The notes under the pieces are model-generated. The model worked only from the letters and a program-made list of their open reading frames with translations. It did not search any database and was not told the origin of the DNA. This document shows, in pieces, positions 14,139 through 18,776 of a DNA stretch of 18,776 nt. The stretch spans positions 1-18,776 of the forward strand of contig DAOTVW010000206.1 in assembly GCA_034436035.1 (NCBI GenBank), read 5' to 3'. This DNA comes from UBA4823 sp034436035. Its GTDB lineage: Bacteria; Chloroflexota; Anaerolineae; Anaerolineales; UBA4823. The position numbers were made by a program, and so were the translations under genes. Each line of letters starts with the position of its first letter. Within the stretch, counting starts at the first letter, position 1.

Positions 14139-14446
14139 TCTTCGCCTCCCTTGCAACCCAACACTTCCTGAATTTCTGCCTGAGGTAACAACCAGACAAT
14201 ATGATCACGGTTAACACTGACAAAATGGGTAAGATAAGTACACTCATCTTTCATATTATATATTTTTGCATTCGTCACGGCAATAAATTGCTCGGCATTA
14301 TTAATTTCATCCTTCAATCTTGCTCCAGCCATGACATAGATGAAACCTTCTATACGCCCATAAGTGGTTTGGATAATGACAGGCACTTGTTCTTTGGATA
14401 TTTTATCCGTAAAAAATTTCCCTTTTTCATCATAACGAGTTGCCAT
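14135..14446 (-). CDS. Small DUF6812-like protein
   Basis: The 103-residue protein starts at ATG 14446, with GGAGGAG (14457-14451) four bases upstream; that site is made by the last codons of the response regulator gene. The pattern VPVIIQTTYGRIEGFIYVMAGARLKDEINNAEQFIAVTNAKIY resembles the DUF6812 group of small beta-rich proteins, from memory. HIVWLLPQAEI follows. No membrane helix or signal peptide is seen. Its place between a response regulator and the ATPase, with a one-base gap and a 4-bp overlap on either side, suggests a role in the same process, perhaps as an accessory of the ATPase. The longer frame starting at 14497 is not supported. Confidence 0.78.
   Translation of the reverse strand: MATRYDEKGKFFTDKISKEQVPVIIQTTYGRIEGFIYVMAGARLKDEINNAEQFIAVTNAKIYNMKDECTYLTHFVSVNRDHIVWLLPQAEIQEVLGCKGGED
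14145..14150 (-). promoter_or_regulatory. Ribosome binding site that fixes the cpaF start
   Basis: GGGAGG on the leftward strand (14150-14145) stands 6 nt before TTG at 14138, and that TTG overlaps the stop of the preceding gene. The alternative TTG at 14156 lies upstream of this site and would place it inside the coding sequence. Confidence 0.75.
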
Positions 14447-14447
14447 T

Positions 14448-15140
14448 TCACTCCTCCAACACAGGCATGGAATATCCCATACCAGAGCGAGTGACAATAT
14501 GGAATGGATTCTTCGGATCGTCTTCTAATTTTTGACGTAAGCGAGATATGCTCACCCAAAGGATCTCCTTATCATCACGATACTCTGGACCCCAAACATT
14601 GGCTAGTAATTCCTCAGAAGTTAAAACCTGTCCAAGATTATGAGCAAATTGTAACAAAAGACGATATTCTGTTGCAGATAGAAAGACTAATCGGTCATTG
14701 CGAAACACTTCTGCTTTTGCAAAATCAATCTTTAGATTGCCATGATAAAAGACCGCCTCTTGGGTTGTGGTGGGTGTTTTCACCCTCCGTAACACAGCCC
14801 GGACGCGCGCCAGCATTTCAGTGGCAGAGAATGGTTTGACAATATAATCATCGGCGCCCAAATCCAGCCCGCGCACGCGGGCATTTTCTTCACCGCGCGC
14901 CGTGACCACAATGATCGGAACACTGGAAAATTCACGGATGCGTTCGGTTGCAGCAAAACCATCCAGCACTGGCATCATGATATCCATTAATACCAAGTCT
15001 GGTTGTTCTTTTACTACCTTATCAACTGCTTCCTGTCCATTCGTGGCTTTAATGACATCATACCCTTCCGTGATGAGATTTGCTTCCATCAAACGCAGAT
15101 AACGCGGCTCATCATCCACAACTAATATTCGCGTACTCAT
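14448..15140 (-). CDS. OmpR/PhoB-family response regulator
   Basis: The 230-residue regulator has a receiver domain (about 3-117) and a C-terminal winged helix (about 130-228). The phospho-acceptor is Asp53 in LVLMDIMMP, with acidic Asp9/Asp10/Glu11, Thr80 and Lys102 (DDYIVKPF). The DNA-binding part shows LSATEYRLLLQFAHNLGQVLTSEELLANVWG and the recognition helix segment WVSISRLRQKLE, then GMGY. It acts with the GAF kinase just upstream, whose stop overlaps its start (ATGA). Members bind direct repeats about 11 bp apart; such a pair is seen at 17682-17701, ahead of the stand-alone receiver gene. Confidence 0.95.
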   Translation of the reverse strand: MSTRILVVDDEPRYLRLMEANLITEGYDVIKATNGQEAVDKVVKEQPDLVLMDIMMPVLDGFAATERIREFSSVPIIVVTARGEENARVRGLDLGADDYIVKPFSATEMLARVRAVLRRVKTPTTTQEAVFYHGNLKIDFAKAEVFRNDRLVFLSATEYRLLLQFAHNLGQVLTSEELLANVWGPEYRDDKEILWVSISRLRQKLEDDPKNPFHIVTRSGMGYSMPVLEE

Positions 15141-16390
15141 AGATCACTCTCCCTCAAAGATAATTCCTGACCTTTGGTTTGGGGATGGAAAGGCAAACGT
15201 AGATGAAACGTCGTCCCCTTTCCAACAGCTGACTCTGCCCAGATTTCTCCCCCGTGGGCATGCACAATTTGGCGACAAATAAATAATCCTAAACCTGTAC
15301 CGCGAATGCTGGTATCGCGGTTGGGAACGCGATAAAATCGTTTGAACAAAGAACTCAAATGCTCTTCTGCAATTCCCGGACCATTATCACTCACGGTGAT
15401 ATGGGCTGCTCCTGGTTCTGAAATTAAAGAGATGGTCACCGTCGAATTTGGTGCGTATTTGCTTGCATTGGTCAATAAATTGTCAAAGACCTGCGCCAGG
15501 CGGGTTGAATCTGCCTCCAATTTGATCTCAGGCATTTCTGGTGGGAGGACAATGGTGATATTATCATGTAAAGATAATGCGCGCATCACCATATCGCGCA
15601 AAAATGCATCCAGACGTATCGGTTGAAAACTCATCTTTAATGTACCGGCTTGCAAGCGGGATGAATCCATTAGATTATCGATCAATTCCCGCAGCCGGTC
15701 TGCTTCCTCATCGATGATGGTTAAAAATTCCCGACGGGTAGCATCATCCCAAGAAGTGTCTTGCCGCAGTAACGTGGTTGCATACCCCTTGATAAACCCC
15801 AGGGGAGTCAGTAATTCATGAGAGACTGTGGCGATAAAATCTTCTTGCAAGCGGTCTAATCTTCGTTCTGCTTCGAGGCTGGCAATTCGTTTGACCAAAC
15901 GATCATGCCCTAACAGTTGTGCCACTAAACCGGCAATAAATTCCGAAACGCGAATTTGATCAGGGGCAAAGGGCGGACCTCCAAAACGGATGAACACCAG
16001 CGCCCCCGCCATTTGATTTTCCAAGAAGAGCGGTAATCCCAACAAGAAGCGCAAACGGGTGCGATCGGTCACATCTTCTCCACCCTCTTCTACACGCGAA
16101 ACCACACCCGAACCTTGCAGGACTTCGAACGCTGTCGCTTCTCCCCAGCTCAATTCCGCTTCCCGAAATCTTCCGCGCCCAATCGCACGCGCGAAAATTG
16201 GCTGCACACCTTCATTACTGCGCAAATATAAAATCATATTATCGAAGATAAACACGGGCCGCGCTAAACGAATGATCTCATCGAGAGCGGAGTCCATGTT
16301 CTCTGCTAAAGCTACGGCTCGGCTAATCGCATAAACCGCTTCTAGCTCTTCGGGACGTAATGTTGCTGAGTTAATCTTCTCAATAGTCAC
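15137..16390 (-). CDS. Soluble GAF-domain sensor histidine kinase
   Basis: From GTG at 16390 the kinase has 417 residues and no membrane helix. A GAF domain occupies about 20-165 (RPEELEAVYAISRAVALAENMDSALDEI and so on), then a HisKA dimerisation domain with phospho-acceptor His191 in ATVSHELLTPLGFIKGY. The ATPase has an N-box (FDNLLTNASKYAPNS), G1 (VSDNGPGI) and G2 (RGTGLGLFICRQIV). The upstream frame could start at 16459, inside the preceding gene, but GTG 16390 lies one base after that gene's stop and follows AAGGAG at 10 nt. It is the probable partner of the OmpR-type regulator downstream. The ligand of the GAF domain is unknown. Confidence 0.93.
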   Translation of the reverse strand: MTIEKINSATLRPEELEAVYAISRAVALAENMDSALDEIIRLARPVFIFDNMILYLRSNEGVQPIFARAIGRGRFREAELSWGEATAFEVLQGSGVVSRVEEGGEDVTDRTRLRFLLGLPLFLENQMAGALVFIRFGGPPFAPDQIRVSEFIAGLVAQLLGHDRLVKRIASLEAERRLDRLQEDFIATVSHELLTPLGFIKGYATTLLRQDTSWDDATRREFLTIIDEEADRLRELIDNLMDSSRLQAGTLKMSFQPIRLDAFLRDMVMRALSLHDNITIVLPPEMPEIKLEADSTRLAQVFDNLLTNASKYAPNSTVTISLISEPGAAHITVSDNGPGIAEEHLSSLFKRFYRVPNRDTSIRGTGLGLFICRQIVHAHGGEIWAESAVGKGTTFHLRLPFHPQTKGQELSLRESDL

Positions 16391-16391
16391 G

Positions 16392-17558
16392 TTATGCCTG
16401 CTCCTTAATCGGGGAGGCGATGGCGGGTAGAGTGAATTCAAAACAGGAACCATGTCCAACCTCGGACGACACTTTTATTTGCGAACCATGTGCTTCAACA
16501 ATGCGTTGCAACAACGCTAATCCTAATCCGGTGCCACCATAACGGCGTGTCGAAGAACCATCGAGCTGATGAAAGGGAGTGAAAATCTCCTCGATCCGGT
16601 CAGCGGCTATCCCGATTCCGCTATCTATTACGGAAATGTGCACTAACCCTTGTTCTGACACAGCTCTGATCCGCACGACACCTTCAGAGGGTGTGAATTT
16701 CAGCGCATTGGTGAGCAATTCCCCGATCACCCATCCCATTTTCTCCACATCAATCCGCACCAGCGGGAGAGGTTGAGGGATATCAACCTGCAAGGAAATC
16801 CCTTTTGAACGAGCTTGCATTTGGGCGGCGTTCACGTTTTGCATAATCAACTCGTCGATGCGGCTAGGGATGAGGGTTAGAGATAATTCTCCTCGTTCGG
16901 CGTAGGCGAAAAGGATCAAATCATCGATCAACTTTTCCAGGCGATTTTCCGCTTTAATCAACGCCGCTAGCGCTTCTGCTTGATCGGGATTCAGCTCGCC
17001 AAACGCTCCATCAGCCATCATCTCTAAATAGCCTTTCAGCACCATCAACGGTGTGCGCAGTTCATGGGACACATTGGCGATGAAGTTTGCCTTAATTTGG
17101 TAAAGCTCACGAACACGCTCCAGTGCATGGCGCAGTTCTTCGGTGCGGGATTGCACACGCTGCTCCAGCTCCTGATTAGCCTGTTTCAACGCCTTCTGTA
17201 GTTGCAAGATTTGCACCGTTACCGCATCATCCACCGTCTCCTCATCCAAAATCCCCAGTTCGCGCAATGCTCGCCCCAGGCGGATTTTTCGTCCCAACTT
17301 TGCTTGATCTTTTTGGTATCGCAAAGCGCTGTTTAGTTGTTGAACGGTAATTTTCCCTTGTTGAACCAATGTCTCCCCTAGCCGCGGGGTCAACACTTCT
17401 GGCTCTAATGGTGCGCTCACCTTTACCGTTTCCGTGGGTAATGGGTACAAAGCATCTAAGGGTGCATCGATTGCCAGATCGGCGCCGCAATATTCACAAT
17501 AGCGTTGAGCTTTGCGGATTGGTCTTTGGCATTGCGGACAAATAAAAGCGTCTGTCAT
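16392..17558 (-). CDS. Histidine kinase with zinc ribbon and MshEN-like (c-di-GMP type) domain
   Basis: The 388-residue kinase has an unusual sensory part. A zinc ribbon comes first (CPQC at 7-10, CEYC at 21-24). Two tandem copies of the MshEN motif follow: RLGETLVQQGKI...L...L..Q (59-82) and RLGRALRELGIL...V...V..Q (93-116). The published pattern is RLGxx, two hydrophobics, xxG, two hydrophobics, xxxxLxxxLxxQ, which binds cyclic di-GMP in MshE. A coiled coil (about 118-155) leads to HisKA with His165 in ANVSHELRTPLMVLKGY. An ATPase domain follows (ELLTNALKFTPSEG, DSGIGI, YGGTGLGLALLQRI). No membrane helix is present. It heads the leftward operon; the ATG lacks a clear ribosome binding site. 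The linker between motifs is 10 residues, longer than I recall for MshE. Confidence 0.9.
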   Translation of the reverse strand: MTDAFICPQCQRPIRKAQRYCEYCGADLAIDAPLDALYPLPTETVKVSAPLEPEVLTPRLGETLVQQGKITVQQLNSALRYQKDQAKLGRKIRLGRALRELGILDEETVDDAVTVQILQLQKALKQANQELEQRVQSRTEELRHALERVRELYQIKANFIANVSHELRTPLMVLKGYLEMMADGAFGELNPDQAEALAALIKAENRLEKLIDDLILFAYAERGELSLTLIPSRIDELIMQNVNAAQMQARSKGISLQVDIPQPLPLVRIDVEKMGWVIGELLTNALKFTPSEGVVRIRAVSEQGLVHISVIDSGIGIAADRIEEIFTPFHQLDGSSTRRYGGTGLGLALLQRIVEAHGSQIKVSSEVGHGSCFEFTLPAIASPIKEQA

Positions 17559-17572
17559 CGGAGGTTAAAATA

Positions 17573-17601
17573 ATCATATCCTTGAAATAGAAATGGCGCA
17601 A
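17573..17601 (-). promoter_or_regulatory. Possible promoter of the leftward kinase-cpaF operon
   Basis: On the leftward strand TTGCGC (17601-17596) and TATGAT (17578-17573) are separated by 17 nt. The -10 matches 5 of 6 and the -35 only 3 of 6. The start site would be very close to the ATG at 17558, so a nearly leaderless message is implied, consistent with the poor ribosome binding site. Confidence 0.4.
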
Positions 17602-17681
17602 GTCCGCCTGGCGATTAATTCAGCAACGTATTGCGACATAACCATTCTCTCCGATTCTTCATAAAAAAGCCATGAAAAAGC

Positions 17682-17701
17682 TGTAAAGTTTTTGTAAGGT
17701 T
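17682..17701 (+). promoter_or_regulatory. Direct repeat resembling an OmpR/PhoB-family binding site
   Basis: TGTAAAGTT (17682-17690) and TGTAAGGTT (17693-17701) are repeated with an 11-bp period, one helical turn. OmpR/PhoB-family regulators bind such tandem half-sites. The pair lies about 20 bp upstream of a weak -10 (CATAAT, 17721-17726) and where a -35 would be expected, a position for an activator. The only such regulator in the window is the one at 14448-15140. Confidence 0.5.
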
Positions 17702-17785
17702 CAAAAAGCCAAATTCCATGCATAATATATTCCGTAAGAAGGAATGAATTATTGCGAATCTTCAATATATTCGAGGTCAATCGAA

Positions 17786-18178
17786 GTGCAAAATCGTTTT
17801 CCAGCAAAATTACTCATTATCGATGACGATCAAGCGTTATGTGACTCACTGAGCATGCTTCTGGAGCCACAAGATTTCATCGTTTATAGCACTACCAGCG
17901 GCGAAGAGGGAATCCAACTTTGCCGCGCACTTCAACCAGATGTCATCATCCTCGACTTACTTATGCCAGGAGTAGATGGGTGGGAAGTCGCCCGCCAGAT
18001 TCGCCAATTTTCCACAGTCCCGATCATTGTCCTCTCTGCGGTCAGCAAACCGGATTTAGTTGCCAAGGCACTGGATGAAGGAATAGACGATTACTTGATC
18101 AAGCCTATTTCTGGTGCAGTGCTAGCAGCACATCTTAAACGAATCACCCACCGTGCAAGGGAAGTAACCCATTTGTAA
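17786..18178 (+). CDS. Stand-alone receiver-domain response regulator
   Basis: The 130-residue protein is only a CheY-like receiver: LLIIDDDQAL with Asp13/Asp14, phospho-acceptor Asp57 in VIILDLLMP, Ser in VLSAVSKP and Lys in DDYLIKPIS. No output domain follows. The start is set at GTG 17786, preceded by GAGGT at 8 nt; an ATG at 17744 adds 14 residues, but its AAGAAGG is too close. It is divergent from the kinase operon and shares its control region, so it may receive phosphate from the MshEN kinase, which has no cognate regulator directly behind it. Confidence 0.87.
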   Translation: MQNRFPAKLLIIDDDQALCDSLSMLLEPQDFIVYSTTSGEEGIQLCRALQPDVIILDLLMPGVDGWEVARQIRQFSTVPIIVLSAVSKPDLVAKALDEGIDDYLIKPISGAVLAAHLKRITHRAREVTHL

Positions 18179-18199
18179 TTTGTGAATTGAGGTGGTACC

Positions 18200-18223
18200 G
18201 TCGGGTATGGAAACCCGACCTAC
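18200..18223 (-). repeat. REP-like hairpin with 5' GTAG
   Basis: Read leftward the element is GTAG followed by a 7-bp perfect stem GTCGGGT / ACCCGAC with a 6-nt loop (18219-18200). A GTAG tetranucleotide followed by a palindrome is the structure of REP sequences recognised by RAYT/TnpA-REP transposases. A single copy is present in this window and no transposase. No T-run follows on either side, so it is a poor intrinsic terminator for the receiver gene. Confidence 0.5.
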
Positions 18224-18294
18224 TGCTTTCCAAATCTTTACTTAATAATTCATAAACCATCTCATATTTACCACCGAACCGCTCATTTTTCGTT

Positions 18295-18300
18295 TATAAT
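18295..18300 (+). promoter_or_regulatory. Possible -10 of the small zinc-finger gene
   Basis: A perfect TATAAT occurs 30 bp before the GTG start. No good -35 lies 16-18 nt upstream, so the call rests on the -10 alone. Confidence 0.4.
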
Positions 18301-18330
18301 TATCCCAATTTACGCCTGAGGAGTGATGCT

Positions 18331-18627
18331 GTGCAAATCTGTTCCCTATGTCAAACCAGTGCACCCGATAGTGCGACCAATTGTCCAAAATGCAATGCTG
18401 ATTTGAGTGAATTTTCGGAAAACGCGCAGGCGCTAAAGCGCATGCTGGAGAATGAACGCATCAAATATATCCGCATTACGGTAGCACATGATGCATGCCC
18501 GGCCTGCAAAGCCGCTGAAGGCACTTATCCAAAAGAGAAAGTGCCCCACTTACCAATTGAGGGGTGCTCTCACGAGCTTGGCTGCCGTTGCCATTACTCT
18601 CCCGTTTTAGACGTACTGTATCCCTGA
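18331..18627 (+). CDS. Small double zinc-finger protein
   Basis: The 98-residue protein starts at GTG 18331, 7 nt after GAGGAG. It has two cysteine clusters. The first is a zinc ribbon at the N-terminus (CSLC at 4-7, CPKC at 18-21). The second is C-terminal: CPACKAAEGTYP (Cys56, Cys59), then GCSHELGCRCHYSPVL with Cys79, Cys85 and Cys87. The second part recalls the C-terminal HPxCRC...P zinc-binding tail of Mu F-like phage head proteins, but no phage genes are nearby. A helical stretch links them (about 26-50). Function is unknown; a nucleic-acid or protein binding role is possible. It converges with the CCA-adding enzyme gene and overlaps it by 34 bp. Confidence 0.82.
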   Translation: MQICSLCQTSAPDSATNCPKCNADLSEFSENAQALKRMLENERIKYIRITVAHDACPACKAAEGTYPKEKVPHLPIEGCSHELGCRCHYSPVLDVLYP

Positions 18628-18776
18628 TCCAACAATTGGCGTGCCAACGCCAGAGCCTGTTGGCGATCGGTGACCTCGCCGCTCGCCTGGGCTTCGCGGA
18701 TAGCTTCCAGGATACTCCCAACCTGCGGGCCTGGGGATAATCCAAGACTCTCCATTAAGTCATACCCGTTGATTAA
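18594..18776 (-). CDS. cca: CCA-adding tRNA nucleotidyltransferase / poly(A) polymerase family protein (C-terminal end)
   Basis: Only the last 60 residues are inside the window; the gene enters from the right edge. They read INGYDLMESLGLSPGP, then QVGSILEAIREAQASGEV and TDRQQALALARQLLDQ. The NG.DLM..LGL.PGP.VG.IL motif and AQ..G...T..EAL are the C-terminal hallmarks of the class II CCA-adding enzyme family (HD/tail region). The catalytic domain is outside the window, so a poly(A) polymerase or CC-adding enzyme cannot be excluded. The stop TAA is at 18596-18594, inside the end of the zinc-finger gene. Confidence 0.85.
   Translation of the reverse strand, partial: LINGYDLMESLGLSPGPQVGSILEAIREAQASGEVTDRQQALALARQLLDQGYSTSKTGE

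Noticed and set aside
17574..17807. 77-residue - strand frame across the divergent promoter region
   Set aside because: It overlaps the promoter elements and the start of the receiver gene, has no recognised motif and would leave no control region.
18200..18219. The GTCGGGT/ACCCGAC hairpin as intrinsic terminator of the receiver gene
   Set aside because: The stem is good but the following bases (CTACTGCTTTCC) are not a T-run; the GTAG context fits a REP element better.

Overview
The window looks like chromosomal DNA of a Chloroflexota bacterium, most likely class Anaerolineae. This is inferred from gene content and protein style (tight operons with many GTG/TTG starts, PstS as a lipoprotein, a LysM L,D-transpeptidase, a CpaF-type ATPase, zinc-ribbon histidine kinases), not from a marker gene. 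I see no tRNA, rRNA, CRISPR array, transposase or prophage.

Left part (1-5401, mostly + strand). A partial thiol-disulfide oxidoreductase (CPYC) reads off the left edge on the - strand. A 640-base intergenic stretch follows. It carries a good promoter (619-647), a region rich in hairpins and a textbook terminator (934-964), which together look like an undescribed small RNA of about 310 nt. Next is an Rrf2-family regulator with four cysteines and a palindrome on its own -10. A second, perfect 23-bp palindrome precedes a phosphate-type ABC transporter operon, pstS-pstC-pstA-small ORF-pstB, which has no phoU.

Middle (5590-8212, + strand). Three overlapping genes follow: an NfeD/ClpP-class membrane serine protease, an HtpX-like M48 metallopeptidase and a PaaI-type thioesterase. 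This suggests membrane quality control. The last gene converges on the - strand block, with overlapping stop codons.

Right-middle (8209-17558, all - strand, so read right to left). One tightly coupled operon encodes a histidine kinase with zinc ribbon and an MshEN-like (c-di-GMP type) domain, a GAF histidine kinase, an OmpR/PhoB-type response regulator, a 103-aa DUF6812-like protein and a CpaF/TadA-type ATPase. After a short gap with its own -10/operator, a second operon encodes a double-XRE regulator, a TPR protein, a GNAT acetyltransferase, a monoglyceride-lipase-like hydrolase and a LysM/L,D-transpeptidase with an altered active-site motif.

Right end (17559-18776). A divergent promoter region contains an 11-bp-spaced direct repeat typical of OmpR/PhoB-family binding sites. 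It is followed by a stand-alone receiver protein, a GTAG-type REP-like hairpin, a small double zinc-finger protein and the C-terminal end of a CCA-adding enzyme (- strand).

The strongest candidates for something new are the structured RNA at 654-964, which shows the same 17-nt motif in two hairpin loops, and the zinc ribbon-MshEN-kinase / GAF-kinase / regulator / CpaF operon, which may link c-di-GMP to pilus or secretion ATPase expression.
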